From: a bacterium
GTDB lineage: Bacteria > Cyanobacteriota > Vampirovibrionia > Obscuribacterales > Obscuribacteraceae
Direction: 5' to 3'
DNA length: 64,000 bases
NCBI GenBank assembly: GCA_018062085.1
Contig: JAGOSY010000007.1
Span: 152,196-216,195, forward strand
Shown one piece after another: positions 46,185 to 54,768 of the stretch. The notes beneath the pieces were generated by a model. It saw nothing but the letters and a program-made list of their open reading frames with translations. It was not told the origin of the DNA and searched no databases. Numbering within the stretch: position 1 is the first letter of the stretch; every line of letters begins with the position of its first letter. Both the position numbers and the translations under genes were made by a program.

Positions 46185-46256
46185 TTCCACTAGCTGGATT
46201 TGCACCAACATCGCTCCAGTTATGAGCTGAATGTCTTACTGTTAGACGATAGTGGA
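46185..46256 (-). tRNA. tRNA with CAT anticodon (Met or Ile2), non-canonical D- and T-loops
   Basis: Acceptor TCCACTA/TAGTGGA, discriminator A, CCA encoded. Anticodon arm TTCAG-CTCATAA-CTGGA. D-loop AACAGTA lacks GG and the T-loop is TGCAAAT. It is not an initiator type; elongator Met and Ile2 cannot be told apart here. Confidence 0.85.
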
Positions 46257-46262
46257 GAATGG

Positions 46263-46332
46263 CTGCGCTACCTGGGTTCGAACCAGGGACAATCCACTTA
46301 ACTGGCGTGCTCACCAACTGAGCTATAGCGCA
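46263..46332 (-). tRNA. tRNA-like gene with shortened anticodon arm (possibly tRNA-Asn)
   Basis: Acceptor TGCGCTA/TAGCGCA, discriminator G, encoded CCA, canonical D-arm and T-loop TTCGAAC are all intact. The anticodon region CGCCAGTTAAGTGGATTG can form only CCA/TGG around a 6-nt loop, and the gene is 70 nt, about three short. The GTTAA core suggests a tRNA-Asn(GTT) that lost bases. Identity unresolved. Confidence 0.6.
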
Positions 46333-46335
46333 CCA

Positions 46336-46407
46336 CACGCACGGCAAGAATCGAACTTGCTTTAAACGCTTTAGAAGAACGTTGCCCATCCAGTAGACCA
46401 CGTGCGC
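46336..46407 (-). tRNA. tRNA-Arg (TCT)
   Basis: Acceptor GCGCACG/CGTGCGT, anticodon arm ACGTT-CTTCTAA-AGCGT, T-arm GCAAG-TTCGATT-CTTGC, D-loop with GG. No encoded CCA (GTGG follows). Confidence 0.92.
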
Positions 46408-46411
46408 GTAT

Positions 46412-46456
46412 ATTGCTGCGAGAACCGCAGCAATAGCCTCTGCTGGTGCAGCAGAG
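46412..46456. repeat. Two consecutive perfect hairpins between tRNA genes
   Basis: ATTGCTGCG/CGCAGCAAT (46412-46420 and 46426-46434, 5-nt loop) followed by CTCTGCTG/CAGCAGAG (46438-46445 and 46449-46456, 3-nt loop). No T-tract. Possibly RNA processing or transcript-stabilising elements of the array. Confidence 0.75.
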
Positions 46457-46462
46457 AAATGG

Positions 46463-46535
46463 AGCCCAAGGCGTGGTAATGCTCCCGCTACCTGTCGCTT
46501 ACAAGGCGACCGCTCTGCTTTTGAGCTACATGGGC
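46463..46535 (-). tRNA. tRNA-Thr (TGT), non-canonical D- and T-arms
   Basis: Acceptor GCCCATG/CTTGGGC with one T-T mismatch, CCA encoded. Anticodon arm GTCGC-CTTGTAA-GCGAC, anticodon TGT. D-loop AAAAGCA lacks GG. The T-arm GCGGG-AGCATTA-CCACGC has a bulged base and no TTC. Confidence 0.82.
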
Positions 46536-46556
46536 AAATATGAAATTGAGAAATGG

Positions 46557-46628
46557 TGGAGTCTAAGGGCTTTGCACCCTTCACTTTCGGGTGCAAACCG
46601 AGAGTTTTTCTGACTAAACTAAGACCCC
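46557..46628 (-). tRNA. tRNA-Ala (TGC), non-canonical D- and T-loops
   Basis: Acceptor GGGGTCT/AGACTCC, discriminator A, CCA encoded. Anticodon loop TTTGCAC, anticodon TGC. T-arm AAGGG-TGCAAAG-CCCTT; D-loop TAGTCAGAAA without GG. The acceptor has a G-T pair at position 3, where no G3-U70 determinant can be confirmed by eye beyond that. Confidence 0.82.
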
Positions 46629-46720
46629 AGGCATTAGGCGCTGGTGGACGTCGCTCGGGCAGTGCTGGTTGTAAAAATAACATGGTGACTTGATCTCATA
46701 ATAGGTGTGACAAAACGAAC

Positions 46721-46741
46721 GATAGAGCAATTGCCTCTATC
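46721..46741. repeat. Perfect 7-bp hairpin between tRNA genes
   Basis: GATAGAG (46721-46727), loop CAATTGC, CTCTATC (46735-46741). It lies in the 168-bp gap between the Ala and Gly tRNA genes, where I see no other feature. Confidence 0.7.
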
Positions 46742-46796
46742 ACTATTCCGTTTCATAATCCCTATCATGGTCTTCACTTTATTCACCTGAAAATGG

Positions 46797-46867
46797 AGCG
46801 GAATAAGAGAATCGAACTCTTTTAGCTAGCTTGGAAGGCTAGAGCACAACCAATGTGCCAATCCCGC
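46797..46867 (-). tRNA. tRNA-Gly (TCC)
   Basis: Acceptor GCGGGAT/ATTCCGC, discriminator T, CCA encoded. Anticodon arm CTAGC-CTTCCAA-GCTAG, anticodon TCC. Canonical D-loop with GG and T-loop TTCGATT. First gene of the minus-strand array. Confidence 0.93.
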
Positions 46868-47030
46868 GAACAGAAAGTTGTGCAACGAATTGCACGACCC
46901 TTTTTTCAATATACCACGAGCAAAAGAAAATGCAACAGCGATTTTCAATTTGTGCTTTTCTGTAATAATAGAGGCGGCATCCCTAATTTTGTTCATATTC
47001 GCGTTCTGTTTGTATTTCTCGAGTGAGTGC

Positions 47031-48791
47031 ATGAGCGACGACCAAAAAGAAAAGGATAGCCTTAAGTCTGCTGAACGTGCGGGTGAGTCGCAAGGTGTTG
47101 GCGACGGCAAAGTGTCGCGTGAAGTTGGCTCAATTGGTTCCACCATTATGGATGCCATCGCCAAGAAAAGAACTAATGCTAGTTCGGGTTCACTTGATGA
47201 ATCGCAAGATCATAGTTTAGAGATTGATTTCGGTGGCCATGTCGAGTCACGTCTAAACCATATGCCTAAGCCGATTGCCCCTTCCGAGCTGGCTCGAAAG
47301 GGCAGTGACAATTTGTTGGCCCCTGTTCAAGATCTGCTGGCACCTCAAGATTTGACTATTGCCCGCGACGAGTTGAAGCGCTTGGCCGATGCTGCAATTT
47401 TGAAACCGAATGAGCTGAGGCAGTTTTCTGCTGATTTGGATAATTTTGAGAAAAACTTCTCTGCGCGCAGCCATATGGGCGCGATGCAAAAGCAGCGTGA
47501 GATGGCCAATACTTACGCGCAACTAAGTCGCCTTTTGTTGGCTGATTCTGATGTGTTGGCTCGCTACCCGGAGTGTAAACAACAACCAGGTGATACTCTG
47601 TGGCGTGTTCAGGTTGCCGAGCAATTGATGCATCAAGTGGCTGAGCCATTTACTATTAGTCAGGGTAATTTGGCAATTTGTGCTACTGCTTCTTTGCAGG
47701 TGCGTGAGCACTATCGTGAACCAGCAGCGGTGGCTCGTTTAGTTACCGATGTTATTTTGACAGGCAAATATGAGGCCACATATGGTGGCATCAAGGTTGA
47801 TTTGACTGCCTGTCCGAATAATCTGATACCTGATCTTTTCGCTAAGCGATTCAATGTCGAGAATGATATTAAAAATGTGCCAATTTATGAGTTCGAAAAG
47901 TTCTACCATGGTTCGCGAGGTTTTGCATCTCAGCTGTTTGATGTTACTGCGACAAATGTGGTCCTTGGTCCGCGTGGATTTCGCTATGAGCAGCCAACCT
48001 TAAAGGATTATGAGAGTTTAAAGAATGCAGCTAATGGCAAAGTAGTTGAGGTTCGGACTGGAAATTCTTTGCCTTGGGGGAGCGGTGAGGGACGTCAGGT
48101 TGTTGATACCGACCTCTCGACCCTCGCCCAGAGAATGACCGGTAAGGATGAGCGCCATTTTGTTATCTCGGCGGCCCACTTAACTGCAACTGAAGCGGTT
48201 AGTATTAACGTTCGTAGAGCCTACGAGTTCAACAATAGAGATGGCGGTGTTGTTGCTCTCTTCTCGGCATCTGAACTTGCGGCCGCTCTTAGAGCGACAA
48301 AGGAACTTGGCCAGTGGCCACCTATTGTGAGGTTGGATTGTTCTATGCCACCTACTAGCATGAAGAATGGAGGAGCTCACTTCTTGGTCCTAAGTGAGCT
48401 ATCTGAGGATGGGAGATTATTAGCTGTCGACAATACTTGGGAAGAATCTAGAGATCACAACGGTGTACCTAAGATTCCTATCAGTACAATTTCAGAGAGT
48501 GTTTTCTCTCCTAAGATTAGAGTAGAGTCGGAGGCTGCTGGTCTTATGCCCTTGGTCAATTTTTGGAGTCAGAATCCTAATTATTTACAAAGGCAGTTGC
48601 CTAAGTGGCTCGCTTTTCCAGAAAGGCTTAAGGAGGGTAGTCGTACATTGAGCCCTACTGAATTTGAGCACCTGAACCCAGATCCCGAATTGAGAGACTG
48701 GATTAAGCGACATCCAGCCGATAAGGAGCTAAAGTTGTGGAAGACAGTTCTGCAGGAGTGGCTTGCTAGATACCCAGTGAAACTGCACTGA
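47031..48791 (+). CDS. Putative papain-like cysteine protease
   Basis: 586 aa from ATG 47031; the frame stays open upstream to 46878, but that extension looks non-coding. No signal peptide. Residues 1-200 are charged, low-complexity then helical. A papain-fold triad can be proposed: Cys217 at the start of a helix in SQGNLAICATASLQ, His450 in GGAHFLVL and Asp467/Asn468 in LLAVDNTW, the usual Cys-helix, H-strand and strand-D/N order. The spacing and motifs resemble C39/C58-type bacterial proteases, so it may be an effector, but no family match is certain. It is followed at 19 bp by a gene with a very strong ribosome site, suggesting an operon. Confidence 0.6.
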   Translation: MSDDQKEKDSLKSAERAGESQGVGDGKVSREVGSIGSTIMDAIAKKRTNASSGSLDESQDHSLEIDFGGHVESRLNHMPKPIAPSELARKGSDNLLAPVQDLLAPQDLTIARDELKRLADAAILKPNELRQFSADLDNFEKNFSARSHMGAMQKQREMANTYAQLSRLLLADSDVLARYPECKQQPGDTLWRVQVAEQLMHQVAEPFTISQGNLAICATASLQVREHYREPAAVARLVTDVILTGKYEATYGGIKVDLTACPNNLIPDLFAKRFNVENDIKNVPIYEFEKFYHGSRGFASQLFDVTATNVVLGPRGFRYEQPTLKDYESLKNAANGKVVEVRTGNSLPWGSGEGRQVVDTDLSTLAQRMTGKDERHFVISAAHLTATEAVSINVRRAYEFNNRDGGVVALFSASELAAALRATKELGQWPPIVRLDCSMPPTSMKNGGAHFLVLSELSEDGRLLAVDNTWEESRDHNGVPKIPISTISESVFSPKIRVESEAAGLMPLVNFWSQNPNYLQRQLPKWLAFPERLKEGSRTLSPTEFEHLNPDPELRDWIKRHPADKELKLWKTVLQEWLARYPVKLH

Positions 48792-48810
48792 TTCTCAACG
48801 GGAGGGATGA

Positions 48811-49476
48811 ATGTACTTTGAGCCGCCGCGAATTATAGATTGGCCCAGTGAAACAGCTGAGTTTCGGCGTGACACGAGAGGGTCGTCGCATTTGCTTGCT
48901 AAGAGGCTAGCTTATCCGCCGTCGGTTCCGAGGCACTTTCCCCGTGATCCAGCACCTGTCGTAGTAAAGTCAATGCCGGCTATTGTTGATGATATGCCGA
49001 TGGTTTTCATGAAATTGCCTCCGGGCACGTGGATGTATCAGCGGTTGGAGTATTCATCACCCAACGGGTACAACATTCCCTTGACATTAAAGACTAATAG
49101 CAAGGTTGAACTTCGTTTTTCTAGCTCGGGTATGCGTTATGCAGACGAAACTGTCTTTAAGTCTGTAATAAGGAGCGCTCCCCACATTGTTTCTGCAGAA
49201 GAGCGTTCAGCTATCGGAATTCAGACCTTTTTCACTACTGCTCAAACTGAGACTATCAACGGCAAACGTGTGATTGCTCTGACTGGGCGATATGAGAGTG
49301 ATAATTTGAATGTCTACAAAATTCTCTTTAATCATAATCCTGATGACTCAGATGTTTGGGTTGACGCCGAAATAGTCTACTCTGCCCCACCAGCTGAGTA
49401 TAAGAAGCACATTGGTGAAGTGAAGAAGGCATTGCAGACAATTCGCTGGGCAAAGAAGATTACCTATGAGCCTTAG
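48811..49476 (+). CDS. Unknown protein, second gene of the papain-like operon
   Basis: 221 aa from ATG 48811, with GGAGGGATGA directly upstream, the strongest ribosome site in this part. No signal peptide or membrane helix. The N-terminal 50 residues are Pro/Arg-rich; from about residue 55 (IVDDMPMVFMKLPPGTWMYQRLEYSS) it becomes an alpha/beta fold with strands ETINGKRVIALTGRY and SDVWVDAEIVYSA. The size and adjacency to a putative protease would suit an immunity or chaperone protein, but that is inference. Confidence 0.7.
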   Translation: MYFEPPRIIDWPSETAEFRRDTRGSSHLLAKRLAYPPSVPRHFPRDPAPVVVKSMPAIVDDMPMVFMKLPPGTWMYQRLEYSSPNGYNIPLTLKTNSKVELRFSSSGMRYADETVFKSVIRSAPHIVSAEERSAIGIQTFFTTAQTETINGKRVIALTGRYESDNLNVYKILFNHNPDDSDVWVDAEIVYSAPPAEYKKHIGEVKKALQTIRWAKKITYEP

Positions 49477-49514
49477 CGTGGTTCGGTACCAAGTTCCTGT
49501 TGTATACTCTGGGA

Positions 49515-49970
49515 ATGAGTGACGATGGTGACAAAGCGCCAGAGCCGAAACTTCAGACAGAGGGTGCTGGAGCTGGTGGTGGTCGTAAAGTTAAGACTGC
49601 TCTTGGTCTATATGACTTTGGCGATGGTGGCGGACCTATACCACTTGAACCGCTTGAGCCTGCGGGGCCGATGCGGACGGATCCAGTTAAGTATAGTCAT
49701 CTCAAAGACAAGGCTATCGATGCTTTGGTTGAATCACCTATAAAAGACTGGCAGAGTATTTTTGATTGCTTAGTTGGGCGATTTCCTGAATTCGATTATG
49801 CGGAGGAAGGTTTAGCCGATGTCCTTGCTCTCATGGTCGTGACAGCATATAGATTTGCTGAGAAAGCATTGCATTTTCCGCAGCTACAGAGTGCCTGTCC
49901 TTATTTTTCGGACGAGCAGCTCGTGCGCATTGTGGCTCTCACTTCGCGCGCTCCGCGCATACAAAACTGA
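49515..49970 (+). CDS. Unknown protein, third gene of the papain-like operon
   Basis: 151 aa from ATG 49515. The first 60 residues are disordered, Gly/Pro-rich (GAGAGGGRKVK, GDGGGPIPLEPLEPAGP); the rest is a helical domain (DKAIDALVESPIKDWQSIFDCL, LADVLALMVVTAYRFAEKALHF). No family recognised. It starts 38 bp after the preceding stop and is probably the last gene of the operon; the convergent hrpB gene ends 40 bp further on. Confidence 0.65.
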   Translation: MSDDGDKAPEPKLQTEGAGAGGGRKVKTALGLYDFGDGGGPIPLEPLEPAGPMRTDPVKYSHLKDKAIDALVESPIKDWQSIFDCLVGRFPEFDYAEEGLADVLALMVVTAYRFAEKALHFPQLQSACPYFSDEQLVRIVALTSRAPRIQN

Positions 49971-50010
49971 AGTATAGAGAAGTCTTGAGAATGGTGACTG
50001 TGTTGAGTGT

Positions 50011-52659
50011 TTAATTTCTTCTCTTAGGCCTACTCTCAGCCTGTGCCGTAAGCGGATTGTCTGGCCAAGAATGTTTTGGATATCGGGCTTTCAGATCTTT
50101 CTTAACTTCACTGTAAGTGTTCTTCCAGAAGCTAGCTAGATCTGGTGTAATCTGCTGCACTCTATAATTTGGCGCCAGTAGATGCATCAAGACTGGTTGC
50201 CTCGACCTTGCCACTTTTGGTGTTTCGGTCATGCCGAAAAGTTCTTGTATGCGCACCGCCAATACTGGTGCCTTGCCGTCTTCGTAGTGGAGTTTGATTT
50301 GATTGCCACTTGGTACTGGTATTTGCGCCGGTGCTTCCTGTTCAATTGCTGTGAGTTGTTCGTGGCTTAATTGTGATTGCAAAATGGACGCGAATGAGTG
50401 TGATTTTAGTTCCGCAAGACTGGCAGAACCCATGCACCATAGTGGCAAGAGGTCACGCCAAGGTTCGTTTGAAAACTGAGGTAATTCAAGTTCTGGCATG
50501 TTCTCGCGCAGGCAGTTTAGGCGAGCTAGATATTGTTTTGCATGGTCATCCACAAGGGCCGCAACGTCAACATTTGCTGCACTTAGTGCCTTGGCTAATA
50601 TTTCTCCTGGGTCAATATCTTGTGGAAGCGCTGCCACTTTTTCTTCAATAACCAAATCACAAAATCTAGTGCATTTTGATGCCACCACTTTCTCTCGAAT
50701 GGTGTCATAAGATACGTCTATGCTAGTTGTAAGATGTGATTTGGGCAGCCAGCCTTTGTCGATGGCTGAGGCTTGTCTAACGGTTGCATCAGATTGACCA
50801 GTCTCTATTAGTTCAACCGCCACAAAGAATTCTGCATCGGTTACTGCTGAGTCGTTGGAAAGTTTGACTCCGCGACCACCGACCATAATTGCCGTTTTGC
50901 CGCCGGGTTCTCTTCGCTTGCAAATACGGTCGCTAAATGCCACCATAATTGCGCGCATAACTGATTGTTCTGCTTGCTGGGCTGACTTTTGCACGGCTGG
51001 GGCTTTGCTGGGCGAGACCTGATCAACAAGCCGAATCAGTTGCTCGGCTGCTCGCAGAATCTGCTTAGCTGGATTGACCATTAACTCACCAGCAAACGAA
51101 TGTTTGTGCCCTTGCTCTGCAAATTCTTTGAGTGCCCAGACTCTATCTAAGACATCAGACTCAGACTTGTGTTTGGCGCCATTGTTTTCGCTAGAGCGCT
51201 TAAGTGGATCGCGTTCTGAGAGCATTGCCGCGCACAGCGCAGTATCTTTCAGTTGACCTAAGTTGGCTCCTTCCACGAGCAAGCGCGCTAGTCTTGGTTG
51301 CAATGGCAGTTGAGCCATTTTTCGCCCAAGCTCTGTCAGGCTATCTTTTTCTAGGGCATCAAGTCGGTCAAGTAATTCTAGTGCGCGACTGAGGCTGGCC
51401 GGTGGTGGTGCCTCAAACCAAGTGAAAGATTGCAGATCTTTTTCTCCCCAGGCAAGTAGCTGGAGGGCGCATTCAGACAAATCAACCCGCTCTATTTCTG
51501 GCGAGTTGAAAGCTGACATCGATTTGTGCTCGCGCTCAGTCCAAAGCCTAAGGCAGTCACCGCTGGCGGTGCGACCCGCGCGACCGGCTCGTTGGTCTGC
51601 CGATGCTTGAGAAATGCGTTCGAGGACGAGACGATTAAGTCCGAGCCTTGTATCGAGCCTGTTGACTCTTGCCATGCCGCTGTCGACAACGGCAGTAATT
51701 CCGTCAATGGTCAGTGATGTTTCGGCAATATTGGTAGCAAGCACCACTTTGCGCTGAGCCGATTGATTTAGCACGCGCTGCTGTTCTTCTAATGGTAAGT
51801 CGCCATATAAGGGAAGTAGCAAAAGATTCTCGCGCTCGGCAATTGGCTCAAGCAACTCTTGGGTTTTACGAATCTCCCCCACTCCAGGTAGGAATGCAAG
51901 AATATGGCCGTCGCTAGCGGCTAGCATTTTCTTGACGCCATCGCTCACTGTCTGCTCAAGGTTTACTGCGGAGGGCTGAAATGAAAGATACTCGATATTA
52001 ACTGGATAGGTGCGCCCTGGGCTTTGCACCACAGGACAGTTTGATAGATAGTGGCTGACCGGTTCGGCGTCAAGGGTGGCAGACATCACTATGATTTTCA
52101 AATCTGGGCGCAGTTCGTTGCGCACTTGCCTCACTAGTGCTAGAGCCAGATCGCTGTCAAGATTGCGCTCGTGAAATTCATCGAAAATTACTACAGCTGT
52201 ATTTTCAAGCATTGGATCTTTTTGCAAGCGTCTGAGAAAAACACCTTCGGTGCAAACAACTATGCGCGTGCGCGCTGATACTTTGCTCTCATGGCGAACC
52301 TGGTAGCCAATTTCCTCACCGAGTTTTGTGCCGCGCTCATCTGATATACGAGTGGCTGCGGCTCTGGCTGCGACCCTGCGCGGTTGGAGCACTACTATTT
52401 GGCCTTGGGTTCTCTGACTGGTCCCATTAGTAAGCTCGGCTAACCCAGCATCAAGCACCGCTGGCGGAACTCTAGTGGTCTTTCCTGCGCCAGGTGCTGC
52501 AATCAGGACTAGAGCACCCGTATCTGTGCTTGTCAGGCCGGAAATCACCTCTGGCAAAACATCATCGATTGGTAGGTGCTTGATTGTGGTTTCCTCTGGG
52601 TTTGGAGCATGGCCGAATTGTCGCCTGGTCATTGCCGGGTCATTACAAGCTCCATGCAA
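50011..52659 (-). CDS. hrpB: ATP-dependent RNA helicase HrpB
   Basis: 882 aa, the size of HrpB. Walker A APGAGKTT at 55-62, DEAH-type box DEFH at 160-163, motif III SAT at 193-195 and motif VI near 358-366 (RAGRAG). After the helicase core come the HA2 region and the HrpB-specific C-terminus, recognisable by LLAPNYRVQQITPDLASFW and YPKHSWPDNP. It is a cytoplasmic DEAH-box RNA helicase; HrpB is dispensable in E. coli and its substrate is not well defined. Start drawn at ATG 52659 (AGGA upstream); ATG 52632 is possible. Single-gene unit. Confidence 0.92.
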   Translation of the reverse strand: MHGACNDPAMTRRQFGHAPNPEETTIKHLPIDDVLPEVISGLTSTDTGALVLIAAPGAGKTTRVPPAVLDAGLAELTNGTSQRTQGQIVVLQPRRVAARAAATRISDERGTKLGEEIGYQVRHESKVSARTRIVVCTEGVFLRRLQKDPMLENTAVVIFDEFHERNLDSDLALALVRQVRNELRPDLKIIVMSATLDAEPVSHYLSNCPVVQSPGRTYPVNIEYLSFQPSAVNLEQTVSDGVKKMLAASDGHILAFLPGVGEIRKTQELLEPIAERENLLLLPLYGDLPLEEQQRVLNQSAQRKVVLATNIAETSLTIDGITAVVDSGMARVNRLDTRLGLNRLVLERISQASADQRAGRAGRTASGDCLRLWTEREHKSMSAFNSPEIERVDLSECALQLLAWGEKDLQSFTWFEAPPPASLSRALELLDRLDALEKDSLTELGRKMAQLPLQPRLARLLVEGANLGQLKDTALCAAMLSERDPLKRSSENNGAKHKSESDVLDRVWALKEFAEQGHKHSFAGELMVNPAKQILRAAEQLIRLVDQVSPSKAPAVQKSAQQAEQSVMRAIMVAFSDRICKRREPGGKTAIMVGGRGVKLSNDSAVTDAEFFVAVELIETGQSDATVRQASAIDKGWLPKSHLTTSIDVSYDTIREKVVASKCTRFCDLVIEEKVAALPQDIDPGEILAKALSAANVDVAALVDDHAKQYLARLNCLRENMPELELPQFSNEPWRDLLPLWCMGSASLAELKSHSFASILQSQLSHEQLTAIEQEAPAQIPVPSGNQIKLHYEDGKAPVLAVRIQELFGMTETPKVARSRQPVLMHLLAPNYRVQQITPDLASFWKNTYSEVKKDLKARYPKHSWPDNPLTAQAESRPKRRN

Positions 52660-52748
52660 GATCCTAGCAGGTCTATCGTTGCCTGTATGAGCAAATTTGG
52701 GGTAGCATGTGACAATGTCGGGGGGAGTGCGTCGAAGGCTGAGGTTGC

Positions 52749-54722
52749 ATGAAAATTACGGTTCTGCGAATCTTGATTCTATCTTCTTTGATTTGGATTG
52801 CACAGCCTGCGGTGGCGTCTGACTCTAAGAAAGTTAAACCCTCGCCAAGTCTTCCAGCTATGACTGCTAAGAGGTCTGATTACCTTCCCTTATTGAAAAG
52901 GCTGAAGGATGAAGTGCGCCAAGGCAATGATGCGGCTGCTAAATCTATTATCAAGCAGCTGGGTGCAGTAAGAGGTGCAGCCAATGCTGAGGAGAAAAGT
53001 GAGCTTTCACAAGCGGCTGACTTTTTGATTGGAAAGGAAAAGTGGGATCTGGCAAAGCTCTATTTAGAGCAGCTGCCTATGGCGGAACCTGGTTGGGGAT
53101 ATGTGTTAGTCAAGCACATGTGTTCGGAGTGTAAGAAAGATGCCATCGCCCTTGATGCTATCGACAATTGGATAACGACGCGATATCCATTCAATGAAGA
53201 GTATTGGTGGCGACTTCGTATGACTTTTGCCGAAGAGGCTGGACGAAGAAAGCAAATCTTGGCAGATTTTGCTAAGCAAGTTAAAGACAAGCCCGATGAT
53301 GTTCGTAGATTGAAGTGGTTTATTTTGGCCACCGATGATTCGGCCGAGAAATCAGATATTCACTGGATCTGCGAAGCTGTGTTGCCTAAGCTTGCTTATC
53401 GCAACTACCAAGTGGCTGAATGGTTGCATACAAGGCATCCAGCTGAAGCGATTTTCTATTTGAAGCGTGCTCAAACTATTCCATTTACTCCGCAAGACGA
53501 GAAGGAAATCAAAAACGGTCTGCTGCGATATTCGGCTCTGCCAGCTAACTTAAGCGCTGTTCCTCAGGTTAAGCATTTTAGTGTGTGGGTGCGCTCAATG
53601 CTTGCTGAGTGCTATCAGAAAGTAGGGCAAAGCAAAGAGGCTCAGTCTATTCTTTTGCAATTGTCGAAAGTATCTGGTGGTCAAGTTCCGACATACGCTC
53701 TGTCGCAACTGGCCGGGCAAATTCAAGCTGCTACTCCGACGCGGCCTCTTGAGCAGCAAATAAAAGCGGCAGAAGTTAAGAACGAAGATTCAATTGACTA
53801 CTGGCAAGGTCGGGCTGATTATTATAGAGGGCGTAAAGAGACTGAACAAGAGCGTTTAGCTTGGCTGCGAGCGTTGAAGTTAGCAAAGTCAAAGCTAGCA
53901 AACTCAAGGCAAGACCAGAGTGCTCAATTTTACTTGCCGATGATCGTGTCTTCTTACGCTCAGTTTTTGCGACGCCATGAAAGTGACCAGGCTGCTATTA
54001 AGTTCATTTGGAGCGAGTTTGATGAGGCGTCGAATTTGACTTCGACTTCGAGTATAGAATATCGCACCAAGTTGGTGCGCGATCTTGAGCAGACTTATGA
54101 AACTGATCAGACTGGTTATCTATCTCCAGTTGATGAACGGCTATGGCAGCTGTTGAAGCAGTTGAAGATCTGGAGCTACACAGAAGAGCGTATATTGTGG
54201 CGTATGGCGCGCAATGCAAAGCCTGAGCAACGGCAGCAATTGTGGAAGCGAGCAGAAGGTCTAGCTCTAGGCAATGCCAGTAGAGAATTGACGCTAGGCT
54301 GGATCATGAACCACTGCCAGGAAGCGAAGCGATCAATTCCATTGCTTCAGGCGGCATGTAATTGCGACGATAAAGACTTGAAACAGCGCTCGCAGTTTAC
54401 TCTTTTCGAAAGTTATCTGGATGTCTTTGACTGGCGGTGCGCCGAGGAAATTTGGCCTGCTGCATCGGTGCGATTAACAAGCGAGGAAAAACCTGATTGG
54501 CTGTCGCGAATTGCCATTGCTGCGGCCCGTTCTGGAGACAAAGATAATTCTTTGCGTCTTTGGCGGTTGAAAGACGCTATTGATCTAAGCGCGATTGGCA
54601 ATCTTGATGAGATGGTCAAGTATGGAATGAAAGATAAGCTTGTAAATTACTATCGAGAATTGAAGAAGTCGAAGCCGAAGTCTACAGTTCCTGATGAAGC
54701 GCTTCGAAAGCTGGGTGGTTGA
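52749..54722 (+). CDS. Exported TPR-like protein, unknown
   Basis: 657 aa from ATG 52749 with GAGG 6 nt upstream. Residues 1-24 are a signal peptide (MKITVLRILILSSLIWIAQP, VAS-DS). The mature protein is entirely helical, with TPR-like hairpins such as WARSMLAECYQKVGQSKEAQ-type spacing near 275 and YWQGRADYYRGRKETEQERL near 345, and many Trp residues. No catalytic motif. Its 3' end sits shortly before the metallophosphoesterase start, so the two may be cotranscribed. Confidence 0.75.
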   Translation: MKITVLRILILSSLIWIAQPAVASDSKKVKPSPSLPAMTAKRSDYLPLLKRLKDEVRQGNDAAAKSIIKQLGAVRGAANAEEKSELSQAADFLIGKEKWDLAKLYLEQLPMAEPGWGYVLVKHMCSECKKDAIALDAIDNWITTRYPFNEEYWWRLRMTFAEEAGRRKQILADFAKQVKDKPDDVRRLKWFILATDDSAEKSDIHWICEAVLPKLAYRNYQVAEWLHTRHPAEAIFYLKRAQTIPFTPQDEKEIKNGLLRYSALPANLSAVPQVKHFSVWVRSMLAECYQKVGQSKEAQSILLQLSKVSGGQVPTYALSQLAGQIQAATPTRPLEQQIKAAEVKNEDSIDYWQGRADYYRGRKETEQERLAWLRALKLAKSKLANSRQDQSAQFYLPMIVSSYAQFLRRHESDQAAIKFIWSEFDEASNLTSTSSIEYRTKLVRDLEQTYETDQTGYLSPVDERLWQLLKQLKIWSYTEERILWRMARNAKPEQRQQLWKRAEGLALGNASRELTLGWIMNHCQEAKRSIPLLQAACNCDDKDLKQRSQFTLFESYLDVFDWRCAEEIWPAASVRLTSEEKPDWLSRIAIAAARSGDKDNSLRLWRLKDAIDLSAIGNLDEMVKYGMKDKLVNYYRELKKSKPKSTVPDEALRKLGG

Positions 54723-54768
54723 GAGAGCTGTTCAGAAATTGGAACTCGGATTTGCTGAAGGAGTGCTT

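Noticed and set aside
45907..46683. 258-codon minus-strand open frame across the tRNA array
   Set aside because: It reads straight through the Ala, Thr, Arg, shortened and CAT tRNA genes. Only its last 54 codons are free of tRNA overlap and are listed at low confidence.
46878..47030. N-terminal extension of the papain-like protein with a membrane-like helix
   Set aside because: Directly follows the tRNA-Gly promoter side and has no ribosome site; the ATG at 47031 starts the charged, protein-like sequence.
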